The position numbers and the translations under genes were made by a program. Below are positions 57,728-64,000 of a stretch of DNA of 64,000 nt, piece by piece. The notes below the pieces were generated by a model, which was not told the origin of the DNA, did no database searches, and saw only the letters and a list, made by a program, of their open reading frames with translations. Each line of letters begins with the position of its first letter. The stretch's first letter is position 1. The stretch spans positions 1 through 64,000 of the forward strand of contig SVRQ01000002.1 of the NCBI GenBank assembly GCA_015064725.1. The letters run 5' to 3'. Source of the DNA: Oscillospiraceae bacterium. Lineage in GTDB: Bacteria > Bacillota > Clostridia > Oscillospirales > CAG-272.

Positions 57728-59797
57728 ATGAATCAGATCGACAAAAAATACGAGGCGCTGTTTACCCCTTGGAAGATCGGCAATGTGGAGATTAAGAACC
57801 GCATAGTTATGTGTCCTATGGGCGGAACGTCGCTTTTCGGCTGGTTCGAGCTTGGCGGCTGCCACTTTGACAAAGAGGCGGCAAAGCTTTTCCTTGAACG
57901 AGCAAAAAACAACGTGGGACTCATCATCCCCGGAATCGCGCCCCTGCGCGACACCTTCTGGGGCAAATGGCTCTGGCAGAACCCAAAAATGTTTGAAGAG
58001 CTTAAAGTCTTTATGGAGGAGATACATAAAACGGGCGCAAAGCTGTTTATTCAGCTTACGGCGGGTATGGGACGTTCCTGGGCGATAACGGAGCTTGTTG
58101 CGCCCTTGCACAAAAATAAGTTTACGCGCGCGCTCATCAAGCCTATCATAGATACTTCCCACGAGCTTGCAAGTCCCAGCCCGCAGAAGTCCCGCTGGGC
58201 ACACGATATTGAATGCCCCGAAATGACCGTGGAGCAGATACACGAAATTATAGAAGCTTTCGCGAAGACGGCGAAGCTCTGCCGCGATGCGGGCGTTGAC
58301 GGTGTAGAAGTCCACGCCGTTCACGAGGGCTACCTTCTTGACCAGTTTGCAATAGAGTTTTTCAACAAACGCACGGACGATTACGGCGGCAGCTTTGAAA
58401 ACCGCTACCGCTTTGCAACGGACGTTGTAAAGGCTATAAAAGAAGCGTGCGGAGAAGATTTCCCCGTTTCGCTCCGCTACTCCGTAGAATCCAAGATGAA
58501 GGGCTTCTGCGAAGGCGCTATGCCCGGCGAGGATTACGTTGAAGTCGGCAGAAATATGGAAGAATCCGAAAAAGCCGCAAAATATCTTCAGGATGCCGGC
58601 TACGATATGCTCAACGCGGATAACGGTACGTACGACTCCTGGTATTGGGCTCATCCGCCGATGTATATGCCCGAAAACTGCAACCTCGATGACGTTGCAC
58701 ATATTAAGAAATTCGTTGATATCCCCGTTGTTTGTGCGGGCAGAATGGATGCCGAGGTCGGTGCTGCCGCCGTTGCACAGGGCAGGATAGACGCTGTCGG
58801 CGTTGCACGCCAATTCCTTACTGATCCCGAATGGGTAACAAAGATGATAGAGGACAGGGTAGAGGACATCAAGCCTTGCATATGCTGCCACGCAGGCTGC
58901 TTTAACTTCTCCTCCTCCAAGGGTCATGCAAACACGCAGGACCTTACGGATACGATGGGACTTGCGCGCTGCGCTCTCAACCCCGAAACGATGCAATCGA
59001 AGAAATATTACGTAGAGCCTGCAAAGAAGCAGAAGAAGATAGCCGTTATCGGCGGCGGTATCGGCGGTATGGAGGCTGCTATCCTCCTTGCCAAGCGCGG
59101 CCATAAGGTAACTCTCTACGAAAAGAGCGATAAGCTTGGCGGCGTATTTATCGCGGCGGCAGCCCCCTCCTTCAAGGAAAAGGACAGAGCTCTTATCGCG
59201 TGGTACATCCGCGAGCTTGCAAAATATCCCATCGATGTGAAGATGAACACCGAAATTACGGACGTGAAAGCGCTCGACGCAGATGAAATTATCGTTGCAA
59301 CGGGTGCTAAAGCCAAGAAGATCCCCATTAAAGGCGCGGACACGGCTATAGAAGCTGTAGATTTCCTCCTTGGCAAAGCCGAGGTCGGAGAAAACGTTAC
59401 CGTTATCGGCGGCGGTCTTACGGGCTGTGAAATAGCATATGAGCTTTACCTTAACGGCAAAAAGCCCACTATCGTGGAAATGCAGGATGACCTTATCACA
59501 ACAAAGGGCATCTGCCTTGCCAACACAAGCTACCTTCGTGATTTCTTCAAAACGAACAAGGTTCCCGTTCACCTTGAAACATCCCTCTGCGAGATAGGAG
59601 AGGGCAAGGTTACGGTTAAAGATAAAGACGGCAAGACGTTTGATATTGCCGCAGATTCCGTTATTATGTCCGTGGGCTACAACCCCGCGCCCGTTGTTTC
59701 CAAGGGCAAAAACGTTCACGTTATCGGCGATGCCGCTTCCGTGGGCAACCTCAGAACAGTTATCTGGGGCGCTTGGGACGTATGTATGAAGCTGTAA
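57728..59797 (+). CDS. FadH/Old-Yellow-Enzyme-type NADH:flavin oxidoreductase
   Basis: A 689-residue three-part reductase. An OYE-type FMN barrel comes first (FTPWKIGNVEIKNRIVMCPM; VEVHAVHEGYLLDQFAIEFF with the His-x-x-x substrate pair; NKRTDDYGGSFENRYRFATD). Next is the Fe-S site CICCHAGC with a later Cys (ARCALNP). Then an FAD/NAD(P) Rossmann part (IAVIGGGIGGMEAAILLAKR and VTVIGGGLTGCEIAYELY). This is the 2,4-dienoyl-CoA reductase / trimethylamine dehydrogenase layout, reducing activated C=C bonds with NAD(P)H. AAAGGA precedes the ATG by 9 nt. A 164-bp spacer with a hairpin array separates it from the AcnX genes, with which it probably works; the substrate is unknown. Confidence 0.93.
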   Translation: MNQIDKKYEALFTPWKIGNVEIKNRIVMCPMGGTSLFGWFELGGCHFDKEAAKLFLERAKNNVGLIIPGIAPLRDTFWGKWLWQNPKMFEELKVFMEEIHKTGAKLFIQLTAGMGRSWAITELVAPLHKNKFTRALIKPIIDTSHELASPSPQKSRWAHDIECPEMTVEQIHEIIEAFAKTAKLCRDAGVDGVEVHAVHEGYLLDQFAIEFFNKRTDDYGGSFENRYRFATDVVKAIKEACGEDFPVSLRYSVESKMKGFCEGAMPGEDYVEVGRNMEESEKAAKYLQDAGYDMLNADNGTYDSWYWAHPPMYMPENCNLDDVAHIKKFVDIPVVCAGRMDAEVGAAAVAQGRIDAVGVARQFLTDPEWVTKMIEDRVEDIKPCICCHAGCFNFSSSKGHANTQDLTDTMGLARCALNPETMQSKKYYVEPAKKQKKIAVIGGGIGGMEAAILLAKRGHKVTLYEKSDKLGGVFIAAAAPSFKEKDRALIAWYIRELAKYPIDVKMNTEITDVKALDADEIIVATGAKAKKIPIKGADTAIEAVDFLLGKAEVGENVTVIGGGLTGCEIAYELYLNGKKPTIVEMQDDLITTKGICLANTSYLRDFFKTNKVPVHLETSLCEIGEGKVTVKDKDGKTFDIAADSVIMSVGYNPAPVVSKGKNVHVIGDAASVGNLRTVIWGAWDVCMKL

Positions 59798-59930
59798 GCT
59801 TCATACAGTGAAATTGCGGCTTTGCCGCAGTGAAATTCGCCTTCAGCGAATGAAATGTTGCTTTGCAACGTGAAATATTTCTCTTCGGGAAATGTTTAGG
59901 TTGATATTCCGCGCATATGCGCGGAATATC
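59785..59930 (+). repeat. Hairpin array with GTGAAAT linkers ending in a 28-bp palindrome
   Basis: Units: TATGAAGC/GCTTCATA (59785-59805, spanning the FadH-like stop codon), TGCGGC/GCCGCA (59815-59829), TCGC/GCGA (59837-59849), GTTGC/GCAAC (59857-59869), ATTTC..GAAAT (59877-59893). Between them stand the linkers GTGAAAT (59808-59814, 59830-59836, 59870-59876) and ATGAAAT (59850-59856). It closes with TTGATAT and a perfect palindrome, 59903-59930. Same architecture as 250-440. AcnX translation begins 32 bp after it. Confidence 0.8.
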
Positions 59931-59961
59931 AAAAATTAAATTATAAAGAAAGGTATTTGAT

Positions 59962-61236
59962 ATGATCCTTACTAAAGAACAGCAGGCTATACTTGATGGG
60001 GAAAAGGGCGAAACTCTTGCCAAGGTAATGAAAACGCTCGTTATGTACGGCGACGCTTTTGAAGCGGAAAAGCTTGTACCCATCACTTCAAAATACAATC
60101 ACCTTGTAACATCCTTCGGACTTAAAGTAATGTCCCCTGTGTATGATCTTATGCAAAAGCTCCTTGACGCGGGCGTGGCAAGCGGACAGAAATTCTCCGT
60201 TGACCCAAGACCCCTTGATAAAAACGTCCCCGCAAACTTCCTGCAGAACCTTGTGTTCAACAAATTTATGTACACAAAGCAGGATTTTTACGAAGAACAG
60301 CTTGAAAAGCTCGGCCTTATGGATAAGGACGCATTCTCCTGCGCCTGCTATATGGACGAGGTTGGCAACAAGCCGCAGAAGGGCGAGGTGCTTTCCTGGG
60401 CGGAATCAAGTGCGGTAGTTTACGCAAACTCCGTTCTCGGCGCAAGATGCAACCGTAACTCCGGTATTATCGATATTATGGGCTCTATCGTCGGATACGT
60501 TCCTTATTTCGGACTTCTCACGGACGAGGGAAGAAAAGCTACTTGGGTAGTAAAAGTGAACACAACGAAGAAACCGGAAGCACAGCTTCTCGGTTCTGCC
60601 ATCGGTATGAAGGTTATGGAGGACGTTCCCTACGTTGTGGGCCTTGACAAGTGGATAGGAACAGAGCTTAACGATGCCGCTTGCGCTTACCTTAAAGATT
60701 TCGGCGCGGCAACAGCCTCTAACGGTGCTGTCGGCCTTTATCACATCGAAAACCTCACTCCCGAAGCTGTAGAGCTTGGCGAAAAGCTTATTGCAGAGGG
60801 TGCGAAGGAATATATCATCGACGATGCCGAGCTTGAAAGAGTTCAGAAAAATTACCCCGTTATTTGGAAAGATCCCGATGCCGCACCAAAGCTTTGCTTT
60901 GTTGGCTGCCCTCACCTCTCCCTTGAACAGCTCAAGGATTGGACGGTAAAGATAGAAGCTTCCCTTAAAGAAAACGGCGCAAAGAAGGTTTGCATTCCCA
61001 CTGTGCTTACAGCCGCCCCCAAGGTGCTGGAAGCGTTTGAAAAAACGGAATATGCCGCAAAACTCAAGGCAACGGGTGTTATCACGTCGTATATCTGCCC
61101 GCTTATGTATATGAACAATCCGCTTTGCAAGAAGATGCCCGTTATAACATCCTCCAACAAGCTTCGCACTTATACAAGCGCAAGATACTATACGGATGCG
61201 GAAATTCTCAAAGCCATCACAGGAGGTAAAAAGTAA
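59962..61236 (+). CDS. Aconitase X large (catalytic) subunit
   Basis: A 424-residue protein of the aconitase X family (formerly DUF521). Visible marks are LVPITSKYNHLVTSFGL, EVLSWAESSAVVYANSVLGA, GARCNRNSGIIDIMGSIVGY (usually GARTNRE, here with Cys), and FVGCPHLSLEQL and SYICPLMYMNN, whose Cys residues ligate the iron-sulfur cluster. Known family reactions are dehydration of cis-3-hydroxy-L-proline and, in archaea, of mevalonate-5-phosphate. The family here is split in two subunits, the small one overlapping in TAATG. The substrate cannot be assigned by eye. AAAGG stands about 7-10 nt before the ATG. Confidence 0.9.
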   Translation: MILTKEQQAILDGEKGETLAKVMKTLVMYGDAFEAEKLVPITSKYNHLVTSFGLKVMSPVYDLMQKLLDAGVASGQKFSVDPRPLDKNVPANFLQNLVFNKFMYTKQDFYEEQLEKLGLMDKDAFSCACYMDEVGNKPQKGEVLSWAESSAVVYANSVLGARCNRNSGIIDIMGSIVGYVPYFGLLTDEGRKATWVVKVNTTKKPEAQLLGSAIGMKVMEDVPYVVGLDKWIGTELNDAACAYLKDFGAATASNGAVGLYHIENLTPEAVELGEKLIAEGAKEYIIDDAELERVQKNYPVIWKDPDAAPKLCFVGCPHLSLEQLKDWTVKIEASLKENGAKKVCIPTVLTAAPKVLEAFEKTEYAAKLKATGVITSYICPLMYMNNPLCKKMPVITSSNKLRTYTSARYYTDAEILKAITGGKK

Positions 61237-61682
61237 TGAAACAGTTTAAAGGAAGAGTAATAGCCCCCGGAGAAGTAACGGCAGAGGCTGTTGTAACAAC
61301 GCAGGGCTTCAATACGCTTGCATCTTTCCAGATGGCGCTCCAATTCGGAGATAAAGAGGTAAAATGCGGCGATCAGAATAATGCGGAGCTTCACGGCAAG
61401 CCCCTTATCGGCAAGGCGCTCTGCCTTCCGCAGACCATCGGCTCTACCACGGGCGGCCTTGTTCTCTACTGCGCTTGCGCGATGGAAAGAAACCCCGCTT
61501 GTATGCTTTTCGCAAATCATATAGATTCCCTTGCGGCGGCTGGCGCTATCCTTGCGGACGTTTGGGTGGACGGCGTTTCTATGCCCGTTGTGGACTGCCT
61601 CGGTGATGAATTTTTGAACTACGTTAAGGACGGAATGAAAGTTACCGTAAAAGCAGACGGCGTGGTTGAAGTAGAAGAATGA
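61236..61682 (+). CDS. Aconitase X small (swivel) subunit, DUF126
   Basis: A 148-residue beta-barrel subunit matching DUF126, which forms the swivel domain of two-chain aconitase X enzymes. The conserved loop ALCLPQTIGSTTGGLVLY, with its Ser-Thr-Thr-Gly-Gly, sits over the substrate in relatives, and KGRVIAPGEVTAEAVVTTQG is the usual N-terminus. The ATG overlaps the large-subunit stop (TAATG) and GGAGG lies about 9 nt upstream. Its own stop overlaps the start of the next gene (ATGA). The pair is thus made in fixed ratio. Confidence 0.92.
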   Translation: MKQFKGRVIAPGEVTAEAVVTTQGFNTLASFQMALQFGDKEVKCGDQNNAELHGKPLIGKALCLPQTIGSTTGGLVLYCACAMERNPACMLFANHIDSLAAAGAILADVWVDGVSMPVVDCLGDEFLNYVKDGMKVTVKADGVVEVEE

Positions 61683-62695
61683 GAAGATATGCGATTTACG
61701 GCGCGGGCTCGCTCGGAACGGTGCTCGGCGCATATATTACCCAAAACGGCGGCAAGATAGACCTTATCAACCGCAATAAAGCTCACGTTGAAGCGCTTCG
61801 CAAGAACGGCGCGAGGATCACGGGAACGGTGGAAATGACCGTGCCTGTGAACGCTCTTACTCCGGACGAGATGGACGGAAAATACAACGTCATATTGCTT
61901 ATGACAAAACAGCTTTTCAATAAAGAAGTTGTGGCGTTTTTGAAGGATCATCTTTCCGAGGACGGCGTTATCGTAACGCTCCAGAACGGGCTTCCCGAGC
62001 CCAGTATTGCGGAGATAATCGGCGCGGACAGAACTATGGGCTGCGTTGTTGAGTGGGGCGCGGCATTGACTGCTCCCGGCGTTTGCACGCTTACAAGCGA
62101 GGAGTCCGGTCTTTCCTTCCATATGGGCAAGATGGACGGCATTACGCAATCTCAGTTCAACGAGGTAAAAGAGCTGCTTGAGCTTATGTGTCCGGTACAC
62201 GAAGAACCCAATCTTATCGGCGCGCGCTGGTCCAAGCTGCTTATAAATGCCACTTTTTCCGGACTCGGTACGGTCGTTGGCGGCGTTTTCGGCGACGTTT
62301 CCGAAAACCGCGCGGCACGCAAGGTTGCGGTGCGCTGTATGAAAGAGTGTATAGACGTGGGTCACGCGGCGGGTGCGGAATTTGCACCCGTGCAGGGCAA
62401 GAACATCACGGCGCTCTTTTATTACAAGGGTGCTCTCAAACGCGCCGTTGCTACGGCTCTTATTCCCATTGCTATGAAGAAGCACCGCAAGATCGAACCC
62501 TCTATGCTTCAGGACCTGAAGAAAAACAAGCCCTGCGAGATAGATGCGATAAACGGTATCGTTTGCGAATGGGGCAAAAAATGCGGTGTTGCAACGCCTA
62601 TCAATGACAGAATAGTCGATATAGTTAAAAAATGCGAAAACGGCACGCTCAAGCCTTGCGCGGAAAACATCAAGTTATTTGACGATCTGCTTTAA
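61679..62695 (+). CDS. Ketopantoate-reductase (KPR/PanE)-family dehydrogenase
   Basis: A 338-residue NAD(P)-dependent dehydrogenase. The Rossmann loop is YAIYGAGSLGTVLGAYITQN at the N-terminus. KYNVILLMTKQLFNKE and VTLQNGLPEPSIAEIIGADR are the PanE NADP/substrate segments (Lys after TK, Asn in QNG). RWSKLLINATFSGLG begins the helical C-terminal domain, with EIDAINGIVCEWG (Glu/Asn pair) near the end. Classical PanE makes pantoate; but this copy lies in the AcnX operon and no pan genes are near, so it more probably reduces a keto- or imino-acid made by AcnX. Starts in an ATGA overlap. Confidence 0.9.
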   Translation: MRRYAIYGAGSLGTVLGAYITQNGGKIDLINRNKAHVEALRKNGARITGTVEMTVPVNALTPDEMDGKYNVILLMTKQLFNKEVVAFLKDHLSEDGVIVTLQNGLPEPSIAEIIGADRTMGCVVEWGAALTAPGVCTLTSEESGLSFHMGKMDGITQSQFNEVKELLELMCPVHEEPNLIGARWSKLLINATFSGLGTVVGGVFGDVSENRAARKVAVRCMKECIDVGHAAGAEFAPVQGKNITALFYYKGALKRAVATALIPIAMKKHRKIEPSMLQDLKKNKPCEIDAINGIVCEWGKKCGVATPINDRIVDIVKKCENGTLKPCAENIKLFDDLL

Positions 62696-62736
62696 AAAGT
62701 GAATATACTTCCGTAAACCAACGGTTGATGAAAATA

Positions 62737-62766
62737 TTCCCCCCGATAATTGACAATCGGGGGGAA
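62737..62766. terminator. G-rich hairpin after the AcnX operon, overlapping a promoter
   Basis: TTCCCCCCGAT / ATCGGGGGGAA, perfect 11-bp stem; loop AATTGACA. No U-run follows, so it is an imperfect terminator. The -35 hexamer of the next promoter sits in its loop. Confidence 0.6.
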
Positions 62767-62778
62767 TTATGCTATACT
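62750..62778 (+). promoter_or_regulatory. Promoter of the second leader/attenuator
   Basis: TTGACA (62750-62755), 17 bp, TATACT (62773-62778), 45 bp before the leader ATG. The spacer contains the right arm of the G-rich hairpin. Confidence 0.8.
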
Positions 62779-62822
62779 GTAAGTGCAGTAAGATGCAAAT
62801 ACAGCCAAAGGAGGCGATTATT

Positions 62823-62876
62823 ATGATCAAAACTTATATTATCGGATGTCATATTTATCGCCTGCAAACACTTTAA
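62823..62876 (+). CDS. Putative 17-residue leader peptide
   Basis: MIKTYIIGCHIYRLQTL, preceded by AAAGGAGG 7 nt upstream and 45 nt downstream of a consensus promoter. It has the same length as the aromatic leader but a mixed composition (Ile, Tyr, Cys, His). The codons ATCGGATGT (Ile-Gly-Cys, 62841-62849) can pair with the 5' arm of a terminator at 62906-62932. The signal sensed is unknown: Ile/Cys/His tRNA charging or antibiotic stalling are options. Confidence 0.65.
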   Translation: MIKTYIIGCHIYRLQTL

Positions 62877-62932
62877 GGCAGGTATTTTCACATAGCTTTT
62901 TTATGCACATCCGATCTCGGGTGTGTTTTTTT
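62841..62932 (+). promoter_or_regulatory. Second transcription attenuator
   Basis: Terminator CACATCCG, ATCT, CGGGTGTG (62906-62925) then TTTTTTT (62926-62932). Its arm ACATCCGAT (62907-62915) is fully complementary to ATCGGATGT (62841-62849) in the leader codons. A small nested stem (CCTGC 62861-62865 / GCAGG 62878-62882) brings the two together. The folds are mutually exclusive. The next downstream gene is the COG3044 ATPase at 63211, beyond another terminator. Confidence 0.65.
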
Positions 62933-62985
62933 GTTATGGGAATTTACCTTGAAAAAATGGAAAGCCTCTTCCGCCTGCGCAAGCT

Positions 62986-63028
62986 GACACCTTCCCCGAA
63001 AGGGAAGGCTTTGCGGCGGATCGGGTGA
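62986..63028. repeat. REP-like repeat
   Basis: CTGACACCTTCCCC, GAAA-type hairpin CCTTCCCC/GGGAAGG, then GCTTTGCGGCGGATCGGGTGAAG, a variant of the repeat at 23554-23600. Confidence 0.6.
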
Positions 63029-63059
63029 AGTGTATCATTCCCATATAAATTTATTTGCG

Positions 63060-63090
63060 AAAGCACCCGAAGAGGGTGCTTTTTGTTTTT
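63060..63090 (+). terminator. Terminator ahead of COG3044 gene
   Basis: AAAGCACCC / GGGTGCTTT around GAAGA, followed by TTGTTTTT. It ends any transcript that passes the 62932 terminator. The COG3044 gene must be started after it or by read-through. Confidence 0.8.
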
Positions 63091-63155
63091 CGTGGAAACG
63101 CCCCTTTAATATAAGTCATAACGGAAAATCCGGAAGCTTGAAAGGAGAATTTTTT

Positions 63156-63311
63156 ATGAATTATATTATAACTTTTACATCATTTTTGAAAAAAGAAAGA
63201 GGGGATGCCCATGAAGAGATTAAAAAACAAATTATTGGCTATGGAAACAAGTACAACAACGTACAAGGAAATGTACGAGGGCTATATGCTCGTTTACGAC
63301 CCTGCGTATGA
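63156..63311 (+). CDS. Small overlapping upstream reading frame (51 aa), doubtful
   Basis: A 51-codon frame MNYIITFTSFLKKERGDAHE.. with a strong AAAGGAG 8 nt before its ATG. It overlaps the first 101 nt of the COG3044 gene in another frame. It resembles no family I know. It may be a translated upstream frame that feeds ribosomes to the start at 63211, or a chance frame. Confidence 0.35.
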   Translation: MNYIITFTSFLKKERGDAHEEIKKQIIGYGNKYNNVQGNVRGLYARLRPCV

Positions 63312-64000
63312 TATGGATCCTGTGGACGAATATAACCCGACTTATTATAACGAAAGAATTGGTTTTCAGATAACGGGAACGCACAAGCTCGCGCAGGATA
63401 AGCCGACCGTGACCATAAGCATACCCTGTGATATGCTCGGTATCGATACGATGGAGGCGGATATGAAGACCGCAGCGGCGGACTTTTGCCTTCGTGCCTT
63501 CGGAAAATACATCGAGGAGCTTAACGAGGAGCTTTACAACAGAAGCCGCCCCGATAACGAAAACGGAAAATATTATTTGTGCCGCCCGGGCGGCGAGGTG
63601 CTGAAGCGAAACACGGCGTACTTCGCTCTTTGTCCGCAGAAGGATTACAGATATTGGCACGGCTCTGATGTTGTGCTTTTGAAAGACGGAGTTTCCCGTC
63701 CTCCGCTTATGTGCCTTTGCATAAGGATGCAGGTCCAGCTTCCCAAAAAGAAGCTTCGCAAAACGGTGCAGATGCTCTGCCGCGACCTGCCGGATGCGGT
63801 CGATCGCTTTATAATGAATTTTGACGGCGGTGCGCTTGAAAAGAGCCTCTCTCTTGCAAGAAAGCAGAGCGATATTCGCAAAAGCCTTAAAGAAAGCGAA
63901 TATTGCGCTTTCGTTGCCAACGGCAGCATATTGCCGCGTGCCAAGGGAACCGACCTTCCTATGCTTGATGCCGTCCCGTTCAAGTCCACGCCCGACGATG
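63211..64000 (+). CDS. COG3044 ABC-class ATPase, N-terminal part (cut by window edge)
   Basis: 263 residues are visible and the frame runs off base 64000. The segment SLSLARKQSDIRKSLKESEY, then CAFVANGSILPRAKGTDLPM and DAVPFKS, is the conserved run of the COG3044 'predicted ATPase of the ABC class' family (FVANGSILPR..AVPF.SP). The ATP-binding Walker motifs would lie beyond the edge. The N-terminal roughly 200 residues are the family's own domain with VTISIPCDMLGIDTMEAD. The function of the family is unknown. ATG at 63211 is chosen for GAGGGG about 5-6 nt upstream; the upstream small frame overlaps it. Confidence 0.85.
   Translation, partial: MKRLKNKLLAMETSTTTYKEMYEGYMLVYDPAYDMDPVDEYNPTYYNERIGFQITGTHKLAQDKPTVTISIPCDMLGIDTMEADMKTAAADFCLRAFGKYIEELNEELYNRSRPDNENGKYYLCRPGGEVLKRNTAYFALCPQKDYRYWHGSDVVLLKDGVSRPPLMCLCIRMQVQLPKKKLRKTVQMLCRDLPDAVDRFIMNFDGGALEKSLSLARKQSDIRKSLKESEYCAFVANGSILPRAKGTDLPMLDAVPFKSTPDD

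Noticed and set aside
61679-62695. panE for pantothenate synthesis
   Set aside because: The family matches, but the gene is cotranscribed with aconitase X and no panB, panC or panD is present, so the symbol was withheld.
63156-63311. Sequencing frameshift joining the small frame to the COG3044 gene
   Set aside because: The COG3044 frame has its own GAGGGG ribosome-binding site and ATG at 63211, so no frameshift is needed.

Overview
The window looks like chromosome from a Clostridia-class Bacillota, probably an anaerobic gut commensal. The grounds are Gram-positive Shine-Dalgarno sequences (AAAGGAGG), SigA promoters with 17-bp spacers, spoVG, rubredoxin, TTG/GTG starts, many 4-bp stop/start overlaps, BlaI/BlaR-type regulation, rexB/addB-type recombination, and many intergenic hairpin repeats. 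All product names are read from motifs by eye; nothing was searched. No tRNA, rRNA, CRISPR array, transposase or phage gene was seen.

Layout. 1-7 kb: an edge-truncated P-loop kinase, unknown membrane proteins and a lipoprotein, an EamA transporter, a 45-residue membrane peptide, rubredoxin, and a BlaI/M56-peptidase sensor pair with two BlaI-type operators. 7-16.7 kb: one aromatic amino-acid supply line. A consensus promoter and a Tyr/Phe-rich leader peptide with attenuator precede aminotransferase, pheA, aroB, aroC, an aroE-aroK fusion, aroQ, aroA, tyrA and aroF. Together these cover PEP plus erythrose-4-phosphate to Phe and Tyr. 16.7-24.2 kb: two related 500-600 bp non-coding elements in opposite orientation bracket nadE, dCMP deaminase, spoVG, murC and an amino-acid ABC transporter whose binding protein is circularly permuted. 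24-28.6 kb: G1P dehydrogenase, a CPBP protease, tadA and a YerB-like lipoprotein.

28.6-35.7 kb (minus strand): parE- and parC-like topoisomerase genes, a winged-helix regulator with a degenerate receiver, then an ECF sigma factor translationally coupled to a membrane-anchored serpin built like an anti-sigma factor. 35.9-43.8 kb: a QueG-like protein, an acetyltransferase, a coiled-coil membrane protein, AddB and a radical-SAM/TIGR03936 pair. 43.8-57.5 kb: a 165-bp inverted-repeat element, a YD-repeat lipoprotein, a TrpR-like regulator, a methyltransferase, pgk-tpiA, AraC and exonuclease III genes, a DUF89 protein, an Fe-S aldo/keto reductase, a PatB-like lyase and a tandem flavodoxin protein. 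57.7-62.7 kb: a probable catabolic operon of an Old Yellow Enzyme/FadH-like reductase, two-subunit aconitase X and a ketopantoate-reductase-family dehydrogenase. 62.7-64 kb: a second leader-peptide attenuator, then a COG3044 ATPase cut by the window edge.

Strongest leads: the aromatic leader attenuator (7073-7257); the ECF sigma/serpin pair (28599-30574); the circularly permuted binding protein (21034-21891); the paired non-coding elements (16773-17388, 23669-24171); the hairpin arrays with fixed 7-nt linkers (250-440, 59785-59930); the aconitase X/OYE/KPR cassette; and the orphan attenuator at 62823-62932.
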